Part shown: positions 1 to 8,712 of the stretch, piece after piece | Numbering within the stretch: position 1 is the first letter of the stretch | How the letters are laid out: each line of letters starts with the position of its first letter | Assembly (NCBI RefSeq): GCF_037113415.1 | Contig: NZ_CP146608.1 | Location: 1,818,501-1,882,500 of the forward strand | Length of the DNA stretch: 64,000 nt | Direction of reading: 5' to 3' | Origin: Devosia sp. XK-2 | Lineage (GTDB): Bacteria > Pseudomonadota > Alphaproteobacteria > Rhizobiales > Devosiaceae | Made by a program: the position numbers and the translations under genes | Notes under the pieces: generated by a model | Database searches by the model: none | Seen by the model: the letters and a program-made list of their open reading frames with translations, nothing else | Told to the model about the DNA's origin: nothing

Positions 1-378
1 ATGGCGCAGTTGAGCGAGAAGGAATGCATGATGCGGGCCATGTATTTCGAATCCAACCGTTCCAGCGCCGAAGGCATGCTTGCCGTCGGCACAGTGGTGA
101 TGAATCGCCTCTACGATGCGCGCTATCCCAAGACTGTCTGTGGGGTGGTTGGTCAGAAAAACCAGTTCGCGCAGGGCGTACTCACACGGCCCATGACTGA
201 CAGCGGCGCCGTTCTGGCCGCCCAGGTTGCCGACCAGGTGCTGTCCGGCGCACGCCATCCCGGCGTGCAGAATGCGCAACATTTCCACACGGCCGGTTTG
301 CGCTTTCCATACAATAATATGTTCTACGTCCTCGAAGCGGGCGGCAACGAGTTCTACGAAAAGCGCAGCCTTCGCTAG
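1..378 (+). CDS. Cell wall hydrolase, SleB-type (5' end outside window)
   Basis: The 125 visible residues match the Hydrolase_2 (SleB/CwlJ) domain, which cleaves peptidoglycan. A C-x(6)-YFE motif near residues 9-17 holds the likely catalytic glutamate. It is followed by the usual GMLAVGTVVMNR helix and a KNQFA segment at about 54-58. The domain is nearly complete, but these enzymes normally carry a signal peptide or membrane anchor before it. None is visible, and the frame is open to the first base, so the ATG at position 1 is probably internal. The gene converges on the DUF2076 gene, with a two-palindrome repeat in between. Family assignment is from memory of the motif, not a search. Confidence 0.8.
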   Translation: MAQLSEKECMMRAMYFESNRSSAEGMLAVGTVVMNRLYDARYPKTVCGVVGQKNQFAQGVLTRPMTDSGAVLAAQVADQVLSGARHPGVQNAQHFHTAGLRFPYNNMFYVLEAGGNEFYEKRSLR

Positions 379-381
379 ACG

Positions 382-488
382 CTAGGGCATTTCACCGTTT
401 CGTTGAAACGCTAAAATTGCTCTAAGTTCTTGTTTTATCGCGTTTCCGAACCGCAAAACCGCTGCCACTTTTGCTGGAAACGCTCTAG
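382..488 (-). repeat. Two-palindrome intergenic mosaic repeat, copy A (RIME-like)
   Basis: This 107-bp element reads on the minus strand as CTAGAGCGTTTCC to ...CCCTAG. Hairpin 1 (440-483) has arms GCGTTTCC/GGAAACGC around an inner GCAAAA/TTTTGC stem. A 21-bp linker ending ACTTAGAGC leads to hairpin 2 (382-425), centred on CGTTTCGTTGAAACG (396-410). The same architecture and linker recur at 36616-36724, and hairpin 1 alone at 40301-40344. It lies between two convergent genes and could act as a bidirectional terminator. Size and layout fit the rhizobial RIME1 description as I remember it. Confidence 0.85.
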
Positions 489-1003
489 AACTCGCCGCCT
501 ATGTCGAAGCCGCCCCAGTCGTCGTCGCCGTCAAATCCGACGTCGTCCGCTGGCGCGTCCGCCTCCGGCGCTTCTGCGGCCTGTGCGGAACCACCAAACA
601 TCCCCGCAATGGCCGATCCCAACAGCAAGCCGCCAGTAACACCCAACGCTGTCTGTGCCGCGCCGGCAAGGAAACCACCATCGGCCGGGCGATCCCAAGG
701 GCCACGCGGTCGCGCCGCGCGGGTCTCACGCCTTGACTCATCGTCGCCGAAAATACTGCCCAAAAAGCCTGCGGATCCACCCCCTCTAGCCTCGAGCGCC
801 TCAATGCGCGCTTGTTGCTCGCGCAAGGCGGCTTCCTGCACGACAATGGTCTGCGCCATATAATATGCGGCAGCCGGATGCTCGCGGAGCCGCTGGTGAA
901 TTAACGCCTCCGCCTCGGCATCCCGTGGCCCGCTAATGCGTTCAACACGCAAAAGCCGGTCGAACAGATCTTCGATTGCCCGTTCGTCTTCGTCTCGCAA
1001 CAT
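485..1003 (-). CDS. DUF2076 family protein
   Basis: The 172-residue product starts MLRDEDERAIEDLFDRL and has the charged helical N-terminus and REQQARIEALE coiled-coil-like segment of DUF2076. The middle is Gly/Ala-rich with a possible membrane-associated segment (GVTGGLLLGSAIAGMFGG), and the tail is very acidic. The ATG at 1003 is preferred because GGGAGAAGG lies just upstream; a longer frame to 1045 has no such site. The stop codon TAG is formed by the end of the adjacent palindromic repeat. The function of the family is unknown. It may be the third gene of the FliK/FlhB-C unit. Confidence 0.75.
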   Translation of the reverse strand: MLRDEDERAIEDLFDRLLRVERISGPRDAEAEALIHQRLREHPAAAYYMAQTIVVQEAALREQQARIEALEARGGGSAGFLGSIFGDDESRRETRAARPRGPWDRPADGGFLAGAAQTALGVTGGLLLGSAIAGMFGGSAQAAEAPEADAPADDVGFDGDDDWGGFDIGGEF

Positions 1004-1060
1004 GGCCTTCTCCCTGTGTCTGTGTTCGGCACATGGGGAGCCCAAGGGCGCGACGCAAGA

Positions 1061-1333
1061 TCAGCGACGGGTCTGTCGCAGCACATAGCCGATCACCACC
1101 GCCATGGCGTCATAGAGTTCGATGGGGATGGTTTCGTCCAGCTCCACCCCGCTCAGGGCTTCTGCCAGAACGGGATTTGTTTCGATGACGACGCCATTCT
1201 CCTGCGCCAGGGCAACGATCTGCTCCGCGACCAATCCGCGCCCTTTGGCGACAACCCGCGGCGCTTCCCGCGAGCCCTCCTCATAATGCAGCGCTACCGC
1301 CAAGGGACGGTCTTCGGGGTCGTCCACGCTCAT
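1061..1333 (-). CDS. Free-standing FlhB C-terminal domain-like protein (export switch domain)
   Basis: The 90 residues correspond to the cytoplasmic FlhB/YscU C-terminal domain: RPLAVALHYEE, then VVAKGRG, then AQENGVVIETNPVLAEAL, and finally IPIELYDAMAVVIGYV. FlhB has four membrane helices and a self-cleaving NPTH site before this region; both are missing here, so the protein resembles the fragment left after cleavage. It overlaps the FliK-like gene by four bases (ATGA), so the two are probably made together. FlhB-C and FliK interact in hook-length control, which fits the pairing. No other flagellar gene is nearby, and its role in this organism is inferred. Confidence 0.82.
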   Translation of the reverse strand: MSVDDPEDRPLAVALHYEEGSREAPRVVAKGRGLVAEQIVALAQENGVVIETNPVLAEALSGVELDETIPIELYDAMAVVIGYVLRQTRR

Positions 1334-3285
1334 CGCATCGCGTCCAGATGCTGTCCCGACTGCTCGGCGGTGCGCTTGGACGGGGCAACTGGCGCCCCGG
1401 TCCTAATGACAATGACGCCGGGCGTCAGTCCGATATAGGAGAGACTGGCCTTGAGCTCTTCGATACCGGCCGCCAGGGCGTCTGCGGTGTTTGGCTGTTC
1501 GGCCCAGAGCATGATTCCGGTCAAGCGCGCGCGCATGGAAATCTGCGCGCCAATTTCGCCTGCTCCCGATAGGTTGAGCGCGAAGCGGATTTGCCATCCG
1601 CGATCTTCCTCCCGCTCGCCGTCGCCGTCCGGATCGCGGTGAATCTGCATATGCATCAGATGCTGCTGCCCCGCCACCACGATCGGAAGGTCAAGGCTCC
1701 ATTGCGCATCGTGTCGGGCCGCATGGGGCTCTGGCAAGGACGCATTCTGGTGCAGCCGCATTCGCGACAATGCCGCTTCGGTCCGCTCCAACAGTATTTT
1801 GCCGGCCTCGCGCACATCTTCAGGCAAGTCGGGCAAGCCGCCATCGCCGGTCCGGACCCTAGGCTGCTGTCCGCGCAGGGGCGGCGCAACACCGGCCACC
1901 TGGGCGATGGGCGCCTGGCTGCCTAGCCACGCACTAAGGCTTTGGCGCAGGTCCAGTAAGGCCGATTTCGTGTCGCCAGTCACCGCCGCCCCCTGCCCGG
2001 ACGCCAGCATGGCCTCCTGAAATATCCCCGATCTCTGGACGGCCGACTTGAGCGCCGCCCCTGTCAATTGTGTTCCTTCCACCTGAAGCCGTACGCCCAG
2101 CGCCTGCTGCGCTGACTTGACCACCGGTTCAGGCAGGACGAATTTACCCACGGCGGCAGTCAAGGCCGATGTCAAAGCCACTATGCTGTCCTGTCGCGGC
2201 AACGCCTGTTGCACCATTTGCGCCAGCGCCGCCTGCGGCGTTGTTGGCGCCTGTGCGGCGGTCGTCACTGGAGCCGGAAGCGATTGTCCCGCTGGCGGCG
2301 CCACCGTTCCCGCCAGGTTGGGCGGCGGAGCATGCTGTCCAACCACGCTGGCCGACACCGCCTGCCCCACAGGTGGCAGCGCCGTGCTCGCCGATCCTGC
2401 GACGCCCGCAAGCTGCGCGGGAGTTGTCGCCGGCGGAGCGGCCACGGCATAGGGAATATCGGCGCGGGGCAACGTCGGCGCGCCCATGGCCGCTTGGCCG
2501 GTGGGGGACGGTGGCGCTACGCCTGCGACTTGCTGGACGGACGATGCCGATTGCTGGACCGGTGCAATATGTGGTGGCGGACCGGCCTGCAGAGCCGCTG
2601 GCACTGTTGCACCGGCGTCACCAATCGCCGGCGCGACAGCCACCGGGGCCGTGGCCTGGGGTTGGCCGGCGGCCAGCGGCGTTGGCGGCATGACCTGCGG
2701 TCCCGCCGACGGCCGGGGCACACCGGCTGACAGCGTGGCAGTAGCAACGGGAGGCGCTAGTCCGCCCCCTCCCGGGGGCGGCACAACCGGTTTGCCGGTG
2801 GCACCGCCGCCATAGGGTGCCGCCACAGCACTCTGAAACGGCGCCTGCGTCGGAGCAACCCGGCCTGGCGCGACTGCCGGGGCGGCGGTGGCGCTCGCAG
2901 TCGTCCCGGTGGCAACCGCACCGGACGCAGCACCCGGCCCGGCCAACGCCGAGGCCGAAAGCTGTATCTGCGTTGCCGGAGCGTTCTGAGTCGCGCCGGA
3001 TGAGGGAACCGGCGCATTGCCCGGCGGTGGGCGCACGGCCTCCAGCGTCAGGCGCAATTGGCCATCCGCCTGCTGCACGGAAAGGGTCAGGGTCGCCCCC
3101 ACGGGCTGGCTCTGTGGCAGATTGAGGCTCAGCACTTGCCGGCCGATTTGTACCTGCGTGGTGCCGTTGTTCGACTGCGCCAGCACACGGGCTTCCACAG
3201 TTTGCCCGGCCGCTTGCGCCAGGGCGCGCAAACTGGCACTGGCCAAAGCCAGCGGAATGGGCGGAAGCTGGGACGAAATACTCAT
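1330..3285 (-). CDS. FliK-like flagellar hook-length control protein
   Basis: This is a 651-residue protein from the ATG at 3285. The N-terminal ~100 residues resemble a small beta-rich domain (VEARVLAQSNNGTTQVQIG). A long Pro/Ala/Gln-rich low-complexity region runs to about 380. The C-terminal ~150 residues (WSLDLPIVVAGQQHLMHMQI..., then ISMRARLTGIMLWAE) match the FliK C-terminal domain that contacts FlhB during the switch in export substrate. Direct coupling to an FlhB-C gene supports this. A GTG at 3306 would add seven residues, but the ATG looks better. The ruler-like middle is expected to vary in sequence. Confidence 0.8.
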   Translation of the reverse strand: MSISSQLPPIPLALASASLRALAQAAGQTVEARVLAQSNNGTTQVQIGRQVLSLNLPQSQPVGATLTLSVQQADGQLRLTLEAVRPPPGNAPVPSSGATQNAPATQIQLSASALAGPGAASGAVATGTTASATAAPAVAPGRVAPTQAPFQSAVAAPYGGGATGKPVVPPPGGGGLAPPVATATLSAGVPRPSAGPQVMPPTPLAAGQPQATAPVAVAPAIGDAGATVPAALQAGPPPHIAPVQQSASSVQQVAGVAPPSPTGQAAMGAPTLPRADIPYAVAAPPATTPAQLAGVAGSASTALPPVGQAVSASVVGQHAPPPNLAGTVAPPAGQSLPAPVTTAAQAPTTPQAALAQMVQQALPRQDSIVALTSALTAAVGKFVLPEPVVKSAQQALGVRLQVEGTQLTGAALKSAVQRSGIFQEAMLASGQGAAVTGDTKSALLDLRQSLSAWLGSQAPIAQVAGVAPPLRGQQPRVRTGDGGLPDLPEDVREAGKILLERTEAALSRMRLHQNASLPEPHAARHDAQWSLDLPIVVAGQQHLMHMQIHRDPDGDGEREEDRGWQIRFALNLSGAGEIGAQISMRARLTGIMLWAEQPNTADALAAGIEELKASLSYIGLTPGVIVIRTGAPVAPSKRTAEQSGQHLDAMR

Positions 3286-3379
3286 CGGCCGGCCGACTCC
3301 GGCCACATTATGTGGCTACGGCAAGTTTAGCGCATTGCACGCTTTGCGCTAGCCACTGGCCAATCCCCCGGTGACCGGC

Positions 3380-4123
3380 CTATTGCGGCCGAATGTCGGT
3401 ATAGTCCTTGGTCACGGGCTTTCCCTTGAAGGTCACCCAGAAGAAGTTGAGCGTATAAGTGCCCGCAGTGCGGAAAACGCCTTCCTTCTCAAGGCGGCGG
3501 CCCGAGGTCTTCATCTTGAGCGCATAGGTCCATTTGACCCCGCCGACCTTGGACAGGCGCACGGCGACGTCCGTGTCCTCGCCGAAAAAATCGATACTGC
3601 GGTCATATCCGCCCACTGCTGCCCAGGCCGCGCGCTTGAAGACGAAATTGCCCCCCTGCACCACCGAACCGACGCGCAGCACGAAGCGATTGAGCAAATA
3701 AATGAGATAGGTCAGTCCGTAGAAAAGGCTGATCAAAAAGCGGTTATGCGCGGCCATGTCATAGTAGACGTAGGGACCGCTGAGGCACACAAGGTTGCTG
3801 TCTTTGCCGAACTCACGCATCACGACGTCAAGCCAGCCCTCTGGCACGATCGTGTCGCTATCGATATTGGCTACCAGTTCATAGCCCTCGCTGGCCGCAA
3901 AGCCGGCATCCCGGGCATTGACCAGGCCCTTTTTGGGTTCGTCGACAACCGTTACGCCGGCAAAACTGCGCGCGATTTCGCCCGTTCTGTCGGTGGAGGC
4001 GTTGTTGACAACGATCACGTCGGCCTCGGCGCCGGATCGTTTGATTTCCGCCAGCACCGATTCAAGACATTTGCCGATCAGCGCCTCTTCATTATAGGCG
4101 GGAATAACGAAGGCCAACTTCAT
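3380..4123 (-). CDS. Glycosyltransferase family 2
   Basis: The 247-residue GT-A enzyme begins MKLAFVIPAYNEE, the nucleotide-sugar binding strand. VNNASTDRTG follows at about 39-48, and the metal-binding DSD at 88-90. GGNFVFKR and GEDTD (181-185, with the acidic catalytic-type pair) come later. A hydrophobic stretch (FYGLTYLIYLLNRFVL) around 134-149 suggests membrane association. The frame is open further upstream, but the ATG at 4123 has AAGGGGA in front of it. The acceptor and donor sugar cannot be told from sequence. The gene is single, divergent from the FecR-domain gene. Confidence 0.88.
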   Translation of the reverse strand: MKLAFVIPAYNEEALIGKCLESVLAEIKRSGAEADVIVVNNASTDRTGEIARSFAGVTVVDEPKKGLVNARDAGFAASEGYELVANIDSDTIVPEGWLDVVMREFGKDSNLVCLSGPYVYYDMAAHNRFLISLFYGLTYLIYLLNRFVLRVGSVVQGGNFVFKRAAWAAVGGYDRSIDFFGEDTDVAVRLSKVGGVKWTYALKMKTSGRRLEKEGVFRTAGTYTLNFFWVTFKGKPVTKDYTDIRPQ

Positions 4124-4319
4124 GGGGTCCCCTTGCCCGGCCTGCAAACCGGTTCTTGTTTGTGCAGCACATAGCGCGGCGCAGCGGCTGCGGCAACCAA
4201 TCGGGGGGCACACTCCGTCTAGGCGATGTAAAAATGTCCGCTCTTTCCGCCAATTCATACCATCTGCTAGACTGTAACAATGTCTGGGCGGTTCATTTTC
4301 CGTTCAGCGGCAATGTTGA

Positions 4320-5096
4320 ATGGATGTCGCCATGATCAAACTTGCTGTTTCTGCCACTATTATATCGTTCGCTATGATCGGAGCGGCTCTTGGCGCCGCT
4401 GAGGGCACGGCCGTCGGTGTGAAACCCGACGCCGCCTCGCGTGCTGGCAACGTCGAGCGTGTCCTGGTCGTGGGCGCCGATGTCTCGGTCGGCGAAACCG
4501 TCGTGACGGGGCCGTCCGGCAATGTGCAATTGCTGTTCGACGACCAGACGCGTCTTGTCGTGGGTCCGCGCAGCGCCTTGCGGATCGAAACCTATCTGCT
4601 CAATGGCAACCGGGCCGACAAATTCGGCGTCAACGCCCTTGCCGGCACATTCCGGTTCATCTCCGGCAACAGCCCGAAATCGGCATATTCGATAAATACC
4701 CCGACAGCCTCCATCGCCGTGCGCGGCACCGAATTTGACCTCACTGTCGGCGGTGGACGCAGCTTCGTCATGCTGTTCGAGGGCGCGCTGCGGATTTGCG
4801 AGGACAGCATTTGCGTCGATCTCGTCTCGCGTTGCGACATCGGCATCGCTGGCGGCGGCATCGCCGATCTCCTGAAATGGGGTAATGTCCGGCGGGACGA
4901 AGTTGTTGCGAACTTCCCGCTGCCCAACATTCAGGCCGGCTTCCTGCCACCGTTCCGCGTCGGCGGCGCGCAGGCCTGCCTCGCGCCCCCCTTGGGCGGC
5001 GCGGGTGGCTCGCTAAGCGATGGACCATCCGGCCCCGTTCCCCAAAGTCAAAACCAGAACCAGAACAGGGCCTGCACCGATCCCAAGATCTGTTGA
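4320..5096 (+). CDS. FecR-domain secreted protein (orphan)
   Basis: A hydrophobic signal peptide (about residues 6-26, ending ALGAA) precedes a FecR-type beta domain: VLVVGADVSVGETVVTG, LLFDDQTRLVVGPRSALRIE, and TPTASIAVRGTEFDLTV. In classical systems FecR passes a signal to a sigma factor, but neither a sigma factor nor a TonB receptor lies nearby, so this is an orphan of unknown role. The C-terminal part contains several cysteines (ICEDSIC, SRCDIG, QACLA, ACTDPKIC) and a Gln/Asn-rich linker, as in an exported disulfide-bonded protein. Two in-frame ATGs (4320, 4332) are possible starts; neither has a strong ribosome site. Confidence 0.82.
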   Translation: MDVAMIKLAVSATIISFAMIGAALGAAEGTAVGVKPDAASRAGNVERVLVVGADVSVGETVVTGPSGNVQLLFDDQTRLVVGPRSALRIETYLLNGNRADKFGVNALAGTFRFISGNSPKSAYSINTPTASIAVRGTEFDLTVGGGRSFVMLFEGALRICEDSICVDLVSRCDIGIAGGGIADLLKWGNVRRDEVVANFPLPNIQAGFLPPFRVGGAQACLAPPLGGAGGSLSDGPSGPVPQSQNQNQNRACTDPKIC

Positions 5097-5191
5097 GCTC
5101 TGCAAGGCCGGCCACACCGTCAGGCTCTTGAAACGGACGGCAAATCATCCTTTCTTGGGTGCCCGATCGGCCGACCGAAAAGTGAGCCAGC

Positions 5192-6007
5192 ATGGCCTCC
5201 TCTAACCACGAGCCTGCAGAAGACGCTGCCAAAGGGGCCAGGCTGGGTCATATCCGGTCCAAATTGCGGTTGCTCTATCACGGCCAGTCACCCAGGGCCT
5301 TGCGCTTCCAGACCATCATCCTGCTGGTCGATCTGGCCATCATCGCCTTCTTCATCGCCACGCCTCTACTCCGGGAAACCGAGACCTTCCTATGGATCGA
5401 CTATTCCATCGCGGCGGTGTTGGCGATCGACCTTATTGCCCGCGGCCTGGCCTCAAGCCATCCCCTTCGCTGGCTTCGGCAATTGCCCGTCATCATCGAC
5501 ATCTTTATCCTGATCACGCTGCTGGCCCCGACTTGGCTGTTCAATCTGGGCTTTCTGCGCATATTGCGCCTTTGGACATTGTCCCGATCCAGCATGGTCT
5601 GGCGCCCGCTTGAAAAGCGCGGCCTGGGGGAATATCGCGACACGGTACAAGCGGTTCTGAACCTGCTCGTTTTCATCTTCGTGGTGACGGGCTTTGTCTA
5701 CACCGCCTTTGCCCGCCGCGATTCCGGCATTGCCGGCTATGTCGATGCGCTTTATTTCACCGTCACCACCATGACCACGACCGGCTTTGGCGACATCGTC
5801 CTGCCTGGAACCTTCGGCAAGCTCGTCTCGATTGTGGTGATGATCATCGGCATTTCACTCTTCGTACGACTGGCGCAACTCATCTTTCGCCCCGCCAAGG
5901 TGAACTTCCCCTGCCCCCAATGCGGCCTGCACCGGCACGAGCCTGACGCTGTCCATTGCAAGGCCTGTGGTCATCTTCTCAATATTCCCGACGAGGGTCA
6001 GGGCTGA
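5192..6007 (+). CDS. Voltage-gated-like potassium channel with C-terminal zinc ribbon
   Basis: The 271-residue membrane protein has six predicted helices (about 41-60, 70-85, 100-117, 119-134, 152-172, 208-232). Helix 4 carries arginines (FLRILRLWTLSR). The pore loop has the filter TTGFGDI at 196-202, a variant of TVGYGD, so potassium selectivity is likely. Beyond S6 is CPQC (241-244) followed by CKAC (256-259), which can form a small zinc ribbon. That is unusual for a channel of this type and might be a regulatory or assembly module. The 3' end overlaps the convergent kinase gene by ten bases. Confidence 0.88.
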   Translation: MASSNHEPAEDAAKGARLGHIRSKLRLLYHGQSPRALRFQTIILLVDLAIIAFFIATPLLRETETFLWIDYSIAAVLAIDLIARGLASSHPLRWLRQLPVIIDIFILITLLAPTWLFNLGFLRILRLWTLSRSSMVWRPLEKRGLGEYRDTVQAVLNLLVFIFVVTGFVYTAFARRDSGIAGYVDALYFTVTTMTTTGFGDIVLPGTFGKLVSIVVMIIGISLFVRLAQLIFRPAKVNFPCPQCGLHRHEPDAVHCKACGHLLNIPDEGQG

Positions 6008-8712
6008 CTGCCCGACTTGATCACGGGCAAACGCACTCTGAAACAAGCCCCTGGCAATGGCCCGGGGACCAGTTCCAGCGTGCCGTTCATGCGGGCAACG
6101 ATTTGCCGGCTGATGGCCAGGCCAAGCCCCGCGCCGCCCTGGTCGCCACCACCCTCGACCCCTCGCCAGAATTTTTCAAAAATAAGCTTGCGTTCGGTCT
6201 TGGAAATACCGGGACCATTGTCGGCCACGTCGACCACGAATTGGCCGGCACGCACCGTTGAGCTCACCCGGACCACCGGATCGGCAGCATCGTTATATTT
6301 CACCGCATTGGAAATCAGGTTGATGAAGACCTGACAAAGCCGGTCGCTATCCCCTTCCACCATAGTCGTTTGGGCCCGTTCCCCAAACTCGACGCGCATG
6401 CCTTTCTGCCGCAGCAGTGCGTCGCACACCGCAATTGCCCGGTCTAGCGCCTCCTCCGCATCGACGGGTGTATTCTGCCAGCTCCTCTCGCCCCTTTCGA
6501 GCGCGCTTAGGTCCAGGATTTCATCGAGCAGCCTGGTCAGGCGAAGGCTCTCATGGTGGATGGTCGATATGAATCGCTGCCTTTGACCATCGTTGAGGGC
6601 GCCCGGTTCCATGAGGATTTCGGAAAAGGACCGGATCGAGGTCATCGGCGTCCGCACCTCATGGCTCACCTGGCTCAGGAATTCGTCCTTCTGGCTGTCC
6701 AACTCCCGCAATTGCGCATTTGCCTCTTCCAGCTTGCGCGCCGTCAGCCGCAATTCGGCAGACGTTTTCTCCAGCTCCTGGGAATATTCAATGACCTGCT
6801 GCGTTTCGTCGGCCATCTGCATCATCTCTTCCAGGGACACATCGCCCCCGGCGACCACTTTGGCCAACATCACATGCGCCGAAGCGGAGCCGATGGACCC
6901 GGCCAGCTCACGTTCGAGCCGGGAGATGAACTCGGGCGTCGGCTCCAGCATTGCCGGCTCCACGCCGCGCTCCTCGGCCGCCGTCTCGAACAGCGCCGCG
7001 GCACGCTGCTCGCCCAATACGCGTTCGGCGACGAAATAGAGGTCGTTCGCGGTAGCCGAACCAGGCATGAAACCCCTATGCGCAAAGGGCCGGCGCCGGA
7101 ACACGTCGACAAAGGCTGCCGACTGGATGCGCTCCAGCGCCGATTGGTTCGAGAGCAGCGATCCCAGAACGAGAAACACGCTGTTGAGCAGCAAACTCCA
7201 GAACACCGAATGCACCAGCGGATCGAGCCCGTTGAGTCCGAACAGGTTCTCGGGCCGGAGGAAGCCAATGCCCCAGGGACCCTCCCGCATGACATCGGAC
7301 ACCCAGGGAATGACCGTTTCGAAGCTGGGCAGGAACATGGTCCAGGCCCAGAGCACAAAGCCCACAAATATGCCGCTCGCCGCCCCGCGCTGAGAGGCCT
7401 CCCGCCAATATAGGCCTGCCAGCACCGCCGGCAGAAACTGCGCGACGCCCGCAAAGGAGATAAGTCCGATCGGTGCCAGTGCATCGTCGCCCGTCAGCGA
7501 GAAATAGAGAAAGCCCAAGGTCAGAATAAGCCCGATAGACACCCTGCGACTCAGCAGCAGCAGCCTTCGCACCCCTTGCCCGTCGCCCTGCCCGACATTG
7601 GACGAGCGCAGGATGATCGGCATGATGATATGGTTCGAGACCATGATCGAAAGTGCGATCGAGGCCACGATAATCATTGAAGTAGCAGATGAAAAACCAC
7701 CGATAAAAGCAAACAAGGCAATAGCAGATTGCCCTTCGGATAACGGAAGCGTCAGCACGAACATATCCGGGTTCGCCCCCACCGGCATGACTGTCATGCC
7801 ATAGAGCGCGATTGGCAGCGTGAAAACGCTCATCAGGAGCAGATAGGCCGGGAACGCCCAGCCCGCGACGCGCAGATGGTCCTCGCTGGCATTTTCGACG
7901 ACGGTAATCTGAAACTGGCGTGGCAGGCAGATGATTGCCGCTGCCGACAGCACCGTCATCGCCACCCAGCGCGGCCCGAACGGATCTTCCTCGTAAATGG
8001 CAATGCCGGCAGCTTCGGCTCCCCGATAGACCGCCTCGAAGCCCCCACCCAGCCCGAAGGTCACGAACACGCCGACTGAAAGCAATGCTGCCAGCTTGAC
8101 CACGGCCTCAAAGGCAATCGCGGCCACCACGCCATGATGCTGCTCCTTGGCATCGACATTGCGGGTGCCGAACAGAATGGTGAACAGCGCCATTCCCGCT
8201 GCAATGCCAAAAGCCAGCGCGCCATCGTCGACGCCGGCCAGGCTTCCCCTGGCGCCCTCTGCCGATTCGGCGACGGCCTGGATGGAGGCCGTAATGGCCT
8301 TGAGCTGCAGCGCGATATAGGGGGTAATTCCGATGACTGCGATCATTGTGACCAAGACAGCCAACCGGCTCGACTTGCCGTAGCGCGATGACAGCAGGTC
8401 GGCAATGGAGGTGATCGCCTGCATGCGGCCGATCCGCACCAGCTTGCGCAGCACAAACCACCAGCCCACGAACACAATGGTTGGTCCCAGATAGATGGTC
8501 AGGAATTCGAGCCCGCCGCGCGCAGCATTGCCGACCGCGCCATAAAAGGTCCAACTGGTGCAATAGACCGAGATGGACAGCGTATAGACGGCCGGCGAAC
8601 GCAGAAAGGACGACTTGTTCGCCCGCGTATGGCGATCGCCGAAATAGGCCAGGACGAACAACAGCCCCACATAGACGATAGCGGTGACGATGACGAAATC
8701 GGCAGAGAGCAT
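5998..8712 (-). CDS. Sodium/solute symporter-sensor histidine kinase (CbrA/CrbS-like)
   Basis: This is a 904-residue fusion. Residues ~1-490 form about 13 membrane helices of the SSS symporter family (YTLSISVYCTSWTFYGAVG near the start). A short cytoplasmic segment and a coiled coil (ELEKTSAELRLTARKLEEANAQ) follow. The kinase comes last: H-box SQVSHEVRTPM with His ~684, N-box LISNAVKYN ~800, DNGPGIS ~831, and G2 GGAGLGLAIS. Related CrbS/CbrA proteins sense or import small organic acids or amino acids; the ligand here is unknown. The start overlaps the stop of the small membrane gene (TGATG), so it is translated within the same operon. Confidence 0.92.
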   Translation of the reverse strand: MLSADFVIVTAIVYVGLLFVLAYFGDRHTRANKSSFLRSPAVYTLSISVYCTSWTFYGAVGNAARGGLEFLTIYLGPTIVFVGWWFVLRKLVRIGRMQAITSIADLLSSRYGKSSRLAVLVTMIAVIGITPYIALQLKAITASIQAVAESAEGARGSLAGVDDGALAFGIAAGMALFTILFGTRNVDAKEQHHGVVAAIAFEAVVKLAALLSVGVFVTFGLGGGFEAVYRGAEAAGIAIYEEDPFGPRWVAMTVLSAAAIICLPRQFQITVVENASEDHLRVAGWAFPAYLLLMSVFTLPIALYGMTVMPVGANPDMFVLTLPLSEGQSAIALFAFIGGFSSATSMIIVASIALSIMVSNHIIMPIILRSSNVGQGDGQGVRRLLLLSRRVSIGLILTLGFLYFSLTGDDALAPIGLISFAGVAQFLPAVLAGLYWREASQRGAASGIFVGFVLWAWTMFLPSFETVIPWVSDVMREGPWGIGFLRPENLFGLNGLDPLVHSVFWSLLLNSVFLVLGSLLSNQSALERIQSAAFVDVFRRRPFAHRGFMPGSATANDLYFVAERVLGEQRAAALFETAAEERGVEPAMLEPTPEFISRLERELAGSIGSASAHVMLAKVVAGGDVSLEEMMQMADETQQVIEYSQELEKTSAELRLTARKLEEANAQLRELDSQKDEFLSQVSHEVRTPMTSIRSFSEILMEPGALNDGQRQRFISTIHHESLRLTRLLDEILDLSALERGERSWQNTPVDAEEALDRAIAVCDALLRQKGMRVEFGERAQTTMVEGDSDRLCQVFINLISNAVKYNDAADPVVRVSSTVRAGQFVVDVADNGPGISKTERKLIFEKFWRGVEGGGDQGGAGLGLAISRQIVARMNGTLELVPGPLPGACFRVRLPVIKSGSQP

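Noticed and set aside
6553-7413. 286-codon frame antisense to the symporter-kinase
   Set aside because: Composition is His/Gln/Arg-rich and lies wholly within the kinase gene.
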